From: Chondrus crispus
Taxonomy: Eukaryota > Rhodophyta > Florideophyceae > Gigartinales > Gigartinaceae
Length of the DNA stretch: 64,000 nucleotides
Reading direction: 5' to 3'
NCBI RefSeq assembly: GCF_000350225.1
Contig: NW_005179203.1
Location: forward strand, 440,443-504,442
Shown here: positions 1-10,536 of the stretch, in pieces
Layout of the letters: every line of letters starts with the position of its first letter
Position numbering within the stretch: the stretch's first letter is position 1
Notes under the pieces: generated by a model
What the model was told of the DNA's origin: nothing
The model's input: only the letters and a program-made list of their open reading frames with translations
Database searches by the model: none
Position numbers and translations under genes: made by a program

Positions 1-2
1 CG

Positions 3-352
3 GCCGTCGGGCCGTATAATCAGGGTGTAGTGGTGGATGATGGCACGGTGTATGTGAGCGGATGCCTTGGGTTGCTGCTAGGCGATGGCGGCATGGTCGA
101 GGGCGGCGTGGAGGGGCAGACGAGGCAGGCCTTGGAGAACATCAGAGCGATTCTGAATTCGACGGGGCCGGGCCGAACGATATTGTGAGGACTGGTATCT
201 TGCTGGATGACATGGCCGATTTTGAAAAGGTCAACGCTGTCTGTAAGGAATTTTTCGGGGCAGGAGATGTGCCTGTGCGCTCGTGTTTTGCGGCAAAGGA
301 GCTTCCAAAGGGGATCTCGTCGAGATTAGGCTACTGCTAAATTTCCGCGTGT
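3..352 (+). pseudogene. ridA: RidA/YjgF-family gene, frameshifted and 5'-truncated
   Basis: Broken copy of a Rid-family (YjgF/YER057c/UK114) enamine/imine deaminase, a small trimeric enzyme that clears reactive 2-aminoacrylate-type intermediates. Frame 3 reads AVGPYNQGVVVDDGTVYVSG, then GQTRQALENIRAILNSTG, matching the family's GPYSQA...SGQ...QT.Q.L.NI.AIL blocks. Near 165-172 the reading changes frame and goes on as NDIVRTGILLDDMADFEKVN and FFGAGDVPVRSC...AKELPKG, which includes the conserved Arg of the P-x-R-S-C motif. A second shift near 300 (a G seems missing in a G run) moves the tail DLVEIRLLL to a third frame. The first 10-20 codons lie left of the window. All family blocks are present in order, so the call is firm. 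Whether this is a true pseudogene or two sequencing errors in G runs cannot be told from here. Confidence 0.8.
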
Positions 353-1600
353 GTAACGTGGTGCGGGAGCACATTTGTTGTCAGACGGTTAAGGAGTGGG
401 ATGGTTACGCGCAGGGAAACCTGATCAAAACGCTTTGGACGCTTGGTAGCACTGTGGCCGACTAGCAATGAAAACAGACGTGTAAGTCACTTGCGACACG
501 AAACCTGAACTGCACAAGACAGGACGTGCGTCGCATGTCGACCTGCGATTGCTCTCGTGGCTCTACCCTGATAGTGGCGGGCATGTTGTTGATGAGAATT
601 GATCCTGTACGACTCCAATGCTGGTCCTACATTGCTTAGAGTAGTCCTCCTGGGCCGAAATTTTGAGTTGTGGCACGCGTGATCCTCGAAGGCGACGCCG
701 TTGATAAATGATGACTCTTTTTCTGGCGATCAACAAGCATCGCAGCCCAGTAGTTGCCGTTAGATGTTTTTGTCCATGGAGATAGACGAAGGCAAGAGAT
801 AATCGTCGTGAAGCGTGAGCTTTACTCGTGGAGCGGAGGTATGGGTCTGACAGGGGAAGCGGAGAAGTGCCAGCCAAGATGGAGTCATTCCGTGAGACAC
901 ATTAATTTATTGAAACGCCGGGCCGCCATTGGCCACGAATCAAAAAGCACTCCTTAATTCGGCTCCGCATCGCCTTCTTCAACTTCTCTATCTCCCCTCG
1001 CCGACCGTTTTTGCACACGCCCTGGTTGCCGCATGCGCCACCCAAGTACTAGGAAAAGACGGACGCGATGAGATACGGACCGCTTTGCAGCGTGACAGCC
1101 GCACCGAAACCCAAGACAAACGAGGCACACACGCGCGGTGACGGGCGCACGGGTTGGGAAGAGCTGCGGCCGGTTTTCCTAAAGGCGTCATTTTGTCCTC
1201 CGCGGCTGGTTCGGCCTACTTCGAAGCCGGAGGCCCAAAAGTGTTCTGCGCGGCGGACGGCCTACGCGCGTGGGCGAACTCGTCGATCGACGCGGTATCG
1301 AACTGCGAGGTGCGGTGGGCGAACTTCTCGGGGCGGCGTGAGGAGGCGCTGGCCGCGGCGGGGGCGAGCGGTCGCGGCCGGGCGAGTCCGGAACGGACAC
1401 GTGCAGGGAGGTCTGCGCGGAAGTGTGCGGCGTAGGGACGGGCGGCGCTGGGAGAGGGCTAGATGGGATGCTCGTGTGGGGTGAGAGGAGCGGGGGGGAT
1501 GGAAGGAGAGGGACGGATGCATCGGGGCTGTGGCCGGGCGTCGAACTTTGACCTTTTACATTAAACAAAACTTCTCGCACGTTTACAAAATCCCACCACC
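353..1600. other. No gene recognised
   Basis: About 1.2 kb with no supported gene. From about 1060 to 1500 it is strongly GC-rich and opens long overlapping reading frames on both strands. Their Arg/Pro-rich translations look like composition, not protein. The left end of the Harbinger transposon should lie somewhere near 1500-1660, but I could not find matching terminal inverted repeats. Confidence 0.4.
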
Positions 1601-1665
1601 ACCCCTCACCTCCGTGAACAGAAGGTGAGGCAACTTAACGCTCGTCTACTACAAGAAGCTACAAA

Positions 1666-2018
1666 CTACGCATTTGTCATCGGCGGTCGTGTAGGTCCTT
1701 TCTCCTTCACTATATTTTTCAGCACCTCCCTCTTACGGGAGGGAACGGTGCTGCGAGTTCTACGAGCCACAGTTTGCCTACCAGCGACTGCATCTCCGCA
1801 TCGTTCCAGCACAGTTCGGTTAACCTCTTTCATCTCGCCAATGAAACGACCACGATCCATATCTAGTTTCGCGCGTTCTCCCAGTAAATGCGAATCGTTG
1901 ATACCATCCCAAGAGTGCCTTCCTCGCTCGCCATCCTCTTCGATACAATAGTTGTGCAACTTCATACAGACTGACATTATGTTAGAACAGTGGCGCAATG
2001 AGAAGTTTAGGCGGTGGC
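1666..2018 (-). pseudogene. Harbinger transposase, C-terminal part
   Basis: C-terminal end of the DDE_Tnp_4-type (Harbinger) transposase. It continues in frame from 8885 across the Gypsy A insertion. The diagnostic part is LNFSLRHCSNIMSVCMKLHN followed by YCIEE, matching the conserved 'lH N.ci' helix after the catalytic Glu region. The remaining about 85 residues are a basic tail ending at 1666. The gene has no intact start and is inactive. See the partner entry at 8885-9914. Confidence 0.8.
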
Positions 2019-2686
2019 TGTGGTATAACTCCTCTCCGCCCTGGGTTGGGTGAGAGGCGGAGGCTTTAGCGAGGGAGCACGCGGCGCGGACGCGACGCAC
2101 CAATTGAACCGATCGGACGAGCTCGCGAAAAGGGAGTGGCTCACTGGCCGGTTACGCGCAGTCGCCCCGTGGTGCGTGGACGGGAGCGACCGGTAACGGG
2201 TTAGAAGCCAGCGCGCGCGGCGGACAACCGAAAACGGACGTACGTAGGCGCAAAAGGGACGGGGGCGAGCTTGCCCCAGTTTACTGGTGGGGACGGGTGT
2301 CAGGTCTTAACCCCTCAGAGGGACGCCTCGGACACCTGTCCCAGTATACAGTACCTGCCGCCTAGTGCGTACCAGGTACTGTACGCCATTAAAAAACTAG
2401 CGCCTCAATTCCTAATTACCGCGCGGACGCTGCAGCTACACGTGTGTACTACTGTACACACGCGCTGCTTACAGACTACCGCACGGATGCCACGTGTGCT
2501 AGCGTACACGCGTCTTACTGGTAGACTACCGCTTGGCCGACACGTGCACTACTGTACACGTACGCCAGATTACGACCGCTCGGCACGCGCGCGCTCCCTA
2601 CACGTGGGCACACCCGCCCACGTGTCCACCGTGCACGGCCGCACTGTTCATAATCTCCCCGCGCGCGCGTTCGTCGTTATACTACA
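2019..2686 (-). repeat. Gypsy A LTR (3' LTR, minus-strand element)
   Basis: 668-bp long terminal repeat, TGTGGTATAAC at its left end and GTTATACTACA at its right end. It is nearly identical to 8212-8879, with about six differences seen by eye (about 0.9%). It carries several CACGTG palindromes and TACTGTA words. The sequence just outside its right end, read on the minus strand, is a purine run (AAGGAAGGGGGTC) that fits the polypurine tract. The left flank GTGGC is the target duplication. Confidence 0.93.
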
Positions 2687-4120
2687 GACCCCCTTCCTTA
2701 GCTTTCGCTACGTCCCCGTAGCGACCACCCATCCGACCACGCGATTCCGTTCCGGTTTCTCTGTTTTCCTCCGCGCGCGATGCAAAGACCGAAGCGCGTG
2801 CGTGCGGGCGGGCTTTTCTCCCGCCTCGACTCCGAGCTGGCGGTCGATTCGCCAGCTGTCCCGTCCGAATCGGTAAGCGCGTCGTCCAATTTCCCTCCTG
2901 CGAGACGCTCCGAAACCCCTGACTCCCTCCTAACACTCCCCCGAAATTCCCAAGTCCTCCACCCGCGACGACTTTTCCGTACAGTACCTCCTCCGGAGAC
3001 CGAGAACGGACGGTCACGACGAAGTCAGCGCCGCGCGCCCATACGGTCCGCCGTCGAGCCCTGGTCGGGCTCCGGCGTCGAGCCGATCGGCCCATGCGGT
3101 ACACCCGTGGCGAAGCCAACGCGACGAGGCTCCGCGGGCCACCGAGTTGGCCGAGCCCGCGTTCGCGCGGATTAATTCGTCCGATGCGGTGCGCGTGCCC
3201 ACGGCGTACAGTGCGCGACCCAAAGTCCTCCCCACCACCCCCGCCGGGCTGGACGGGGGCCGACACTGTCGCCCGGGCGGTTCTTCACCGCCCCAGCGCA
3301 CCAGCTCGCTTCGACAACAGCGCGCGCAAGTTCCGTACGGTCGGTTTGGGATGAGAATCCCCGTCTTCGCACTCCTCCCCCGAAGGGCAGGCCAATTTTC
3401 ATAAATCCACCCTTGTTTTCCGTCCTTTGCGGCCGAAGTCGGCCACAGAAGGGCACGGATACGTGCGCCAGAACTTCCCTCGTGCGCTCGCAGCGATTCA
3501 CGCGCATCAACCGATCGGAATGTTCCTTTTCTGCGACCGGTCTCCCAAAGCGTCATTTGGAAACTGCAAGAAACCAAAAGAAACCGAAAGAAACGGGAAG
3601 AAACCGATTTGGTTTCCAAATATGTCCGAATGCGGTTTTCCCGAGGCGACACTACCGGACGCGGAATGCTCCCAGGAGTGCGATGCCGTTGTCAGAAACG
3701 GGCTACGATTTTTCCCGCAGCGTGGGAGGGAAAAACGTAGCCCAAATCGCGACTAAACTAAAAAGTCGGCGAACGCGATACATCTCAATACAAAGTACCG
3801 GTTCCCGGTACAGTTCTCCATTTCCATAGGCGCGTGCGAGCGCGATCATCCGAACGGTGCGGCCAGGCGTGGCTGATAGCTATCGGCGTGGACGCTTGGG
3901 AGAAATTCCGATTGCGGACCACCCTCCCGGAGGGTTGGCCAATTTTGGAAGAATCTGCGTCCATTTGCGCGGGATCCATCCGGTACGGACTGCCTCGCGG
4001 TGCGCACTCACACGCGGCTGGCTGCCGGGGCTGCATAGCACGTGCGCGGCTTGTTTTCCCCAGAGGCTTTTGCGCGAGCGAGCGTCCGAGCGGTGCGACC
4101 GAGAGCGGCCGAAACTTGCG
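2687..4120. other. Gypsy A non-coding region between chromodomain and 3' LTR
   Basis: About 1.4 kb inside Gypsy A with no convincing gene on either strand. This is where Gypsy B and C carry a long antisense ORF. Here only short overlapping Arg/Pro-rich frames are open, so any counterpart is absent or beyond recognition. A purine-rich stretch with repeated GAAAC words lies at about 3555-3605. Confidence 0.4.
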
Positions 4121-5002
4121 CTACGCATGCACGCTTGATCCTTGTTGGCGCGAGCGCCAATACCGGTCGATAAACTGCTGCGGAAGCCCATCGTCGGGCT
4201 CGTAGGTGTCGTCCGAAGCGGTATATCCATACCACCGGACCTTGTAGTGGATCCCGCCGCGCGTAGTACGGTGTCCGACAATGCGGTCAACGACGTACTC
4301 CGCTCTTGGCGTTGCGGCTTGTGCGTCCAATTCGGTCGATGTGGCCGGGGTGACGGTATCCCCCGGCCCGCGCGGCATCTTCATAACGCGGTCGATGCTC
4401 ACGCGATTTTCCACGCCGTCCTGCTCGATGAGGACCGTGATGTTCGTAGAGGAGTGCACGCGAAACGGACCCTCTGTCTTCGGTAGTAGTTTGACAGAGA
4501 GCTCGTCCGTTCCGGCCGTACCTTGCGCACGCGTGCGTCGCTCGACGCTTGTCAACGGGCGGGGCGGGCGATCAACGTAGACAAAATCGCCCGCCACAAC
4601 GAGCGGACGGAAGCGGACTTTCTTGTCAAAATCGTCCTTGTACCGCTTTTGCGATGCGGTTAATTTCGTCCGAGCACGGTCGAGCGCGTCGCGAAGCTTG
4701 TGCAGCGTAGCGCGCTTGTACTTCACCGGGGTCCGTGGGTCCTCTCGATGGGTCCCCGCGTCCTGCAGTACAGTACCGGGGAGAATTAAACCGGACGGTG
4801 CTGTCTTCTGCACAAATATGGACGTCTTCTTCGCACGAGCGGGTCTTCTCCGCGTCCGTATCGGTCCGCTCATCCGCGTTAGCGGGATTGCCACTGTGGG
4901 CGTCGTCCGTTTCCGGTTCTTCGCATCGCGCGCCTCCTCCCGTAGCGGATTCTTTGTGACGCGCGTATCCTTCCGTAGCGGTGGAGGATTTTCTTCTGCC
5001 AT
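4121..5002 (-). pseudogene. Gypsy A integrase C-terminal region and chromodomain
   Basis: 293-residue frame. The middle resembles the integrase C-terminal region that follows the rve core (KRYKDDFDKKVRFRPLV, then a basic 'GPFRV' strand region). The end is a chromodomain: YVVDRIVGH...IHYKVRWYGYTASDDTYEPDD, with the aromatic/acidic pattern of the family. Chromodomains at this place define chromoviruses and are thought to guide integration toward marked chromatin. It is part of a broken LTR fossil. Confidence 0.75.
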
Positions 5003-6143
5003 CGTCCGTAACTGGTTGTTCGCGTCGCGCTTGTTCCTCCGTAGCGGTCGAGGAATTATTTTTGTTCCCTCCCCCTTCCTTGGCGTCGGCCTCTTCGGGG
5101 GCCGCTACGCCAAGTGTCAGGATGTGTGTGGGGGATGGCAACGCGAGACCCACAACGGTATGTTTGGGGACGTGGACGGCACGGTTTCCGAAGTTGCTAA
5201 CGAGCACCGTAAACGGCTCGCCCCGGAAGAGGTCCATGACCCCCTGGGCCATCAGGCATAAATTCTTATGCGCCGCTTTGGGGTGGTTTTGCAGGAAGCA
5301 AAGCCCCCCAACCGGTGTTGCGACGCGTACCATCGCTTGGGTCATCGGGGGTATCGTGACCCCCTTGACCACGCGAATTTTCCGTGACGGTACGTTCGTC
5401 GGGAACTGCGCGCGCTTCCGGTCGGCCGAATTTTCCTCCTGCGGGAGCTGCTGTGACGGTCCCCTCGAGGCCATCTTGCGGTCGTGCCTCGAGGGTGTGA
5501 CTCCCGTCAGCGCTACGGACGGCGCATGATGGAACAGCACCTTCCTCTGCGGTGGCAGGATCGCCTTCACGTGGCGATCCAGGAACGTGGTTCCGATGAT
5601 ACAGTCCACCGCAAGGTTGGTGACGACCAAGAACGGTACGCGCGCGACGAACTCACCAATAAGGACGTACAGTTTGAGCTCGCCGAGGGCCTTCATCGAC
5701 TTACTCGAAGCGTTGATGAGCGGCGGGCTCCGCGCGGACTGGATGGCAGCGCGCCACGGTTCTGCCACACAGCGTAGGTGGATTAGATTCGGGCCGGCGC
5801 CCGAATCTAGAACCGGCGTGATGGCGCGCATCATCGCGCGTCGTTGTCCGACCGTTGCGGTGACCTTATAATTCTGCTTCTTGAAGAAGCAAATTGCCGC
5901 TTCGTCCGTTCGGCTCTGCGATTGCGCGCGTACCGAAGCGGTCGACGGGGTGCCTTGTTTATTAAGGCTTGGCACGGGGAGGATCGTCGACGCCTCTACG
6001 CGTCCTCCCCGGCTTCCCCCGTCAACCCAAGGTCCTCGGGCCCCTCGTCCGTCTGCGATAGCGCGGGTTCTTCCGATTGGACGGTCTCGCGCGGCTCGAC
6101 CACGTTGATGTCCGTGGGAGCCTGCGCACGCGAATTTCGCCAC
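4626..6143 (-). pseudogene. Gypsy A protease region with repetitive spacer
   Basis: 505-residue frame downstream of gag. The first half is a retropepsin-like domain (VLDSGAGPNLI, later IIGTTFLDRHVKAI) followed by the conserved block before RT that all Gypsy elements here share (IPPMTQAMVRVATP...VLVSNFGNRAVHVPKHTVVG). The second half is a low-complexity acidic/basic spacer with diverged tandem units built on SSTATE...AR.....T..G. It is part of a broken LTR fossil. Confidence 0.7.
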
Positions 6144-6160
6144 GCGGTCGGCGGTTGACG

Positions 6161-8164
6161 CTAGAACGGCGAGCCTGGGCGGAGACCTTGACGGATCCGA
6201 AGCTTTTGGTAATTGGCCTCGCGGGCCTGCAAAAGCTTCGAACGCAGCGCGCTATCCGCCACCACAGGACATTGCTCCTGTCGGTGGGTCAGGTCCAGAC
6301 AGAACCGACACGGCGGGGGTCCAGGTAATCCTTGGTTGAAGGACCGGACCCGCTGGTTCTGTACTGGCCTTCCGTACGGATGTGCGCGCGCATCACCGTG
6401 TTGGGCGGGCGCCGTCGGTGCGCCCGCCGGGGACGAGGCAGGTGACGGATGGTAGCTAGTCGGCGGCGAGCTAAGCGAGCTCGGCGTCGCCGACTGGTCC
6501 GTCACCGCCAGTATCTCCTCCGTTTCGGTTCCGCGCGCTGTCGGGAGTTGAGATAGGGACTCGACCGACAGCACAGGCCTTGTCCGCGCGTTGCGCGTGA
6601 ATCTTCTCACCGAATCGGACGGTGCTTGAAGCGACGCGAGCGAGGTCGCCTGTCTTCGAGCAGAGCGGTGCGTCTCGCCTATCGCTTGCGCGTAGCATGC
6701 CACCGCTTGGTAGTCCACGCCCGGATGCGTCGCGAGAAATCCTAGCATCGCGATTGGATCTTGACCACCGAACGTGTGGGTTTTCAGCTGGACGTCCAAC
6801 TTCTTCCGATAACGGTTAACCCGCCGCGCGGTACTCGCGTCGTAGCGCGCGCTGCGATTTTCCAGCCTATACGTGCGGTAGGCGACGGCCTTGGTGAACA
6901 GGTCGTTCAGCGGTCTGATCACCGGCAACCGTTTCGGATCCCGCCTCGGAGCAGACCGGCGGTCCCTGTCCCTGCGATGGCGGTCTTCTTCTCCGCCGGG
7001 GCTACTGTAGCCCTCCGGATCGGAGTCTTCTCGCCGGAACCGACGTCGGTCGCGCGCATTGCGGCCTCTGCGGTCGCTTCTGCGCGATTCGTCCGACTCG
7101 GTGTCCTCGTCATCGGAGGGGTATCCACCTCCTCCGGCATCGCGGTATCGCGTATAGCGTCCTTCGCGGTTATCATCGGAGGGGTAACCGACCCCTCCGG
7201 CATAGCAGTATCGCGCGTAGCGTCCGTCGCGGTTCTTGCGCGTCGCCCTGTGGCGTCGTCTTGTGTCTTCTTCCTCGGAGGGGTTTTCTGTACCCTCCGA
7301 GGTGTAGCCTTGAGCGCCGGGTGCGCTTCTTCTGCTCGACCGATACGGCTGTCGCTTTTCTGTCGCGAAGCGCCCCAGGCGGTTTTCTGTCCCGCTGGGG
7401 CCAGCCGTATCGGCGAGTACGGGAGGGCCATTTTCTGTGGGCCCTTCTGTAGCACCATAAATTGGTGGGAGGTAAATGGCCTTACCCTCCGGGTGAGGGG
7501 CCATTGTACCGATCCCGGGTGCGGCGCCGATCGGTTCAGCGTGCGTTAGCGTAGGATCCGGAGCGGTTGAGTCGCGCTGCTCGCGTGCGTCGACTCCTGC
7601 TCCGGCGAAGGTCGTGGCCAGACGATTGGCCACGGCGGAGCTGATCGCTCCCTTTAGAGCCGTGCCGGGCGGGGATTCTTCATCCACAGTGGTGAGCGCG
7701 GTCACCACCTCGCATTGGACTTGAGCGGGTAGAAGTTCGTCCAAAAGCGGTGGTATAGCGCTGCGTACGTGCGCGTCCACGAGGGCGGGCACCGTTCGGT
7801 CGAGGCATACGCGCGCTACCTGGGGGAGTTCCGTAGCGAGGAACTCCTCGACCCAGGCCTGGATGCGCGGCTGAATCGCGTCGACCATCCATTGGACACG
7901 ATTCTCAGTGCCTGCCGACACGGCCGGCGTAACATCCGATGCGGACGCTCGCGTGCGGCCCGGTCGCGGTGGCGGTCGCAGCAGGGCTTCCGGGTTCTCC
8001 ACCAGGGGGCGCGGTGCGCCACTGCCACTGCGGGTGCTCAGACGCCCGGAGGCGGAGTCTCCCCCTTGATCCGGTCGGTTCATCGTCGAATACGCTTCGC
8101 GATCGACGCGGTGATTTCTCAACCTTTTCCGTCCGTACGGTTCTGCGCGCGATCGAGCGACCAC
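6161..8164 (-). CDS. Gypsy A Gag
   Basis: 667-residue Gag-like polyprotein. N-terminal region low complexity. Middle holds a tandem RNA-binding-like unit, GRYxRYxxAGGxGYPSDD, seen twice within an Arg/Asp/Ser-rich stretch. Core capsid-like segment begins AVAYRTYRLENRSARYD, then FGGQDPIAMLGFL, a signature shared with Gag of elements B, C and E. C-terminal CCHC zinc knuckle: CRFCLDLTHRQEQC. It lies directly inside the 5' LTR (8212-8879) of the minus-strand element. It would package the element RNA. Confidence 0.75.
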   Translation of the reverse strand: MVARSRAEPYGRKRLRNHRVDREAYSTMNRPDQGGDSASGRLSTRSGSGAPRPLVENPEALLRPPPRPGRTRASASDVTPAVSAGTENRVQWMVDAIQPRIQAWVEEFLATELPQVARVCLDRTVPALVDAHVRSAIPPLLDELLPAQVQCEVVTALTTVDEESPPGTALKGAISSAVANRLATTFAGAGVDAREQRDSTAPDPTLTHAEPIGAAPGIGTMAPHPEGKAIYLPPIYGATEGPTENGPPVLADTAGPSGTENRLGRFATEKRQPYRSSRRSAPGAQGYTSEGTENPSEEEDTRRRHRATRKNRDGRYARYCYAGGVGYPSDDNREGRYTRYRDAGGGGYPSDDEDTESDESRRSDRRGRNARDRRRFRREDSDPEGYSSPGGEEDRHRRDRDRRSAPRRDPKRLPVIRPLNDLFTKAVAYRTYRLENRSARYDASTARRVNRYRKKLDVQLKTHTFGGQDPIAMLGFLATHPGVDYQAVACYAQAIGETHRSARRQATSLASLQAPSDSVRRFTRNARTRPVLSVESLSQLPTARGTETEEILAVTDQSATPSSLSSPPTSYHPSPASSPAGAPTAPAQHGDARAHPYGRPVQNQRVRSFNQGLPGPPPCRFCLDLTHRQEQCPVVADSALRSKLLQAREANYQKLRIRQGLRPGSPF

Positions 8165-8211
8165 GCGTGCGGCTCAACCTCGAGAGTTATCCCCTCCACA
8201 AGAGTACCAAA

Positions 8212-8879
8212 TGTGGTATAACTCCTCTCCGCCCTGGGTTGGGTGAGAGGCGGAGGCTTTAGCGAGGGAGAACGCGGCGCAGACGCGACGCACCAATTGA
8301 ACCGATCGGACGAGCTCGCGAAAAGGGAGTGGCTCACTGGCCGGTTACGCGCAGTCGCCCCGTGGTGCGTGGATGGGAGCGACCGGTAACGGGTTACAAG
8401 CCAGCGCGCGCGGCGGACAACCGAAAACGGACGTACGTAGGCGCAAAAGGGACGGGGGCGAGCTTGCCCCAGTTTACTGGTGGGGACGGGTGTCAGGTCT
8501 TAACCCCTCAGAGGGACGCCTCGGACACCTGTCCCAGTATACAGTACCTGCCGCCTAGTGCGTACCAGGTACTGTACGCCATTAAAAAACTAGCGCCTCA
8601 ATTCCTAATTACCGCGCGGACGCTGCAGCTACACGTGTGTACTACTGTACACACGCGCTGCTTACAGACTACCGCACGGATGCCACGTGTGCTAGCGTAC
8701 ACGCGTCATACTGGTAGACTACCGCTTGGCCGACACGTGCACTACTGTACACGTACGCCAGATTACGACCGCTCGGCACGCGCGCGCTCCCTACACGTGG
8801 GCACACCCGCCCACGTGTCCACCGTGCACGGCCGCACTGTTCATAATCTCCCCGCGCGCGCGTTTGTCGTTATACTACA
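8212..8879 (-). repeat. Gypsy A LTR (5' LTR, minus-strand element)
   Basis: 668-bp LTR paired with 2019-2686. TGT...ACA ends, followed on the right by the target duplication GTGGC (8880-8884). As the element reads on the minus strand, this copy is the 5' LTR. The primer-binding site starts just left of 8212. Confidence 0.93.
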
Positions 8880-8884
8880 GTGGC

Positions 8885-9914
8885 GAAGAAGGTGCCACCT
8901 CGCAGTTCGCATTCCAAAAGCTTTTTCGATGTGTATCCTAAGAGAAGAAAGGTAAAAGTTAAAATTGTCGTCATCATCCGTTACAGTACAGGCTGGATAC
9001 GGGACTATTATCCACTCAGAAACCAGATACACCTCATTCCCCGCAACCCAGAATATCTCCCCTAACAACCCATCATTTACCTCCTCCATGAACCCTGATA
9101 CCGCATTGGCAAGAGAGTCGTGTGTCGCGCCGCCGCAAAGACCAGAAGCATAACGAAAGAGATAGTTAGAATAACACACGGCCTGGACAGGAATGGCGTA
9201 ATAGCCCTTTCAACAGTAAAAGGATGCAGGTATACCCTTGTTCTTCGGTTTCTTTAATTTCATGCAAATGCCATCTAGGGCTCCTACAAAACCATCTAGG
9301 GGATTGAACTGGGATCCGGAAAGTTTTAAGTCCCTAGCTGCCGCGTGAAGCGCATCCTCTGCTCTTAGGATTTTCGGAAAGCGCAGCACACTGTTCATGA
9401 CATCTACAGTTTCATGAAGCAAATTGTATGCTGTTGAGTTTCCAATTTGGAAGATGTAACAAACATCGAGGAACTCTGCATCTGCAAGTATACGCAAAGT
9501 AGCTCCAAGTCGGACATCCGCAGTGATAGTTTTCCCGTCTATATTTAGTGGCACATTGGTGAGACTTGTTCAATCCAACTGAGAGAGTGGTTAGTAGATG
9601 GCAGAACGCGCGATGCGTCATCCTAAACATGCGTCGGAAGGCATGGCGGTCGAGGTTTTGCGTAACACGTGTTTCTCTTTCAGCGTACGCTGAAGGGATT
9701 TGGAGAATGCGTTTTGATAAGGGCGCTCGCGTGCTGCAAGTGGGTGATTGCGTGGATGTCGGGTGCCGGTAATCGCACGTTGGCGGCGAGCGTGATGATG
9801 TTGCGCTACCGCAGCCACGACGAGGGCGATAGCTTTCTCATCCAGAGAAAGAGGGGCATGTTTGATGTCAAGATGAGAGGAGAGCAACCCTGGTTGGTTT
9901 GAGAGGGTTGCCAT
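8885..9914 (-). pseudogene. Harbinger transposase, N-terminal and catalytic part
   Basis: Main part of the Harbinger transposase. Order seen: FRMTHRAFCHLLTTLSVGL (N-terminal helical region, 9630 frame), NIDGKTITADVRLGATLRILA, GALDGICMKLKKP with the first catalytic Asp, ASFYC then KGYYAIPVQA, THDSLANAVS, and SSLRIHIEKAFGMRTARW with the catalytic Glu. The second catalytic site reads GNEVY where the family has GD.aY, so Asp is replaced by Asn. There are frameshifts near 9650 and near 9555, and an in-frame stop at about 9208-9210 (C then stop then KG, where Arg is usual). It is therefore a dead transposase. It joins 1666-2018 across Gypsy A. Confidence 0.85.
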
Positions 9915-10061
9915 CAGGTATGATGGGGATGGGTGGCCGGCTGTATTGTGGACGACTGCGGTGGCGCGTGGCGCATCTGGTTTACAGACCGCCGAAGTTA
10001 GTTTGATGAAAATATTGACAAGCTAATTTGAGATAGCCGCAGGAAGAACGGAGCGTGACAA

Positions 10062-10262
10062 AAATTGAAAAACTAAGGCAGCATTAAGATTAAAAAATGT
10101 CCTTCCCCACGCACGCATGCACGCACGCACGCTGCGCAGGCGTGTTAAGAAAGGCTCTGAGGGCCTCAGACGTTTCATTTCGGTGGAGCCCAATCTTCCC
10201 GAAGAGACTTCTGCCTATATCGAAGCTGTGCGTTTAGAAGCGGCAAGACTGGTCAAGGAATG
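10062..10262 (+). other. Possible 3' exon or gene remnant
   Basis: An open stretch ending in TGA at 10260-10262. It translates through an (ACGC)n simple repeat (about 10108-10137) into RVKKGSEGLRRF, ISVEPNLPEETSAY and IEAVRLEAARLVKE. The last 40 codons have the balanced, helix-forming composition of a real protein C-terminus, unlike neighbouring frames. A GCAG/G that could be a splice acceptor lies at about 10135-10140. No family was recognised. It could be the last exon of a host gene cut by the Harbinger insertion, or chance. Confidence 0.25.
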
Positions 10263-10536
10263 AACAAATATGTAATGCGCCGTCTTTTTTCTGCGATGAA
10301 GATATCCCCCTCGCGAGTGAAGCGCAATTTATGTTCATCAAGGGAATGTGTATGTAGAGACGGCTGGTGGGAAGGGAGTTCATGAGGGGGCGTAGGGAAG
10401 TGGTGGCAGATATGATGGGGCGCCTTGCTTTCGCGGGGCGGCCTGCAGTGGGTTGCTGTTGGTTGTTGTCGGGACAGCGCAGCCCTTTTAGATAATTTAA
10501 TGTGTTCAGTCATCATGTCCACGCGATTTACAAGTA

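Larger units (their letters stand above)
2019..8879 (-). mobile_element. Gypsy A: Ty3/Gypsy chromodomain LTR element, short broken copy
   Basis: LTR retrotransposon fossil on the minus strand, 6.9 kb with two 668-bp LTRs and target duplication GTGGC on both sides. Parts seen, in element order: gag with CCHC knuckle (8164-6161), aspartic-protease region with a long spacer (6143-4626), and an integrase tail with chromodomain (5002-4121). Reverse transcriptase and RNase H parts were not seen, so the copy is non-autonomous. The primer-binding site, reading leftward from 8211, begins TGGTACTCTTGTGGAGGGG and differs from that of the other Gypsy elements here. LTR divergence of about 0.9% makes it fairly young. 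Confidence 0.92.
1600..9950 (-). mobile_element. Decayed PIF/Harbinger DNA transposon, split by Gypsy A
   Basis: A Harbinger-type DNA transposon on the minus strand whose transposase gene (9914 down to 8885, then 2018 down to 1666) is interrupted by LTR element A. The A insertion made a 5-bp duplication, GTGGC, at 2014-2018 and 8880-8884, and the Harbinger reading frame resumes directly on the other side. The outer limits are approximate because no terminal inverted repeats were identified. A Myb-like second ORF, usual in this superfamily, was not seen. Confidence 0.75.

Noticed and set aside
1068-1580. Overlapping 90-140-residue frames on both strands
   Set aside because: GC-rich composition opens several frames together; the translations are Arg/Pro/Ser low complexity with no motif.
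2271-2876. 201-residue plus-strand frame (and its twin at 8329-8955)
   Set aside because: It lies inside the Gypsy A LTRs and changes at the LTR edge; it is carried along by the repeat, not a gene.
3014-3652. 212-residue minus-strand frame in Gypsy A
   Set aside because: Arg/Gly/Ala-rich with no Gag-Pol or antisense-ORF similarity that I could see; several other frames are open in the same place.
6761-7549. 262-residue plus-strand frame opposite Gypsy A Gag
   Set aside because: Fully overlaps the repetitive Arg/Asp coding part of Gag; Val/Ala/Ser-rich shadow.
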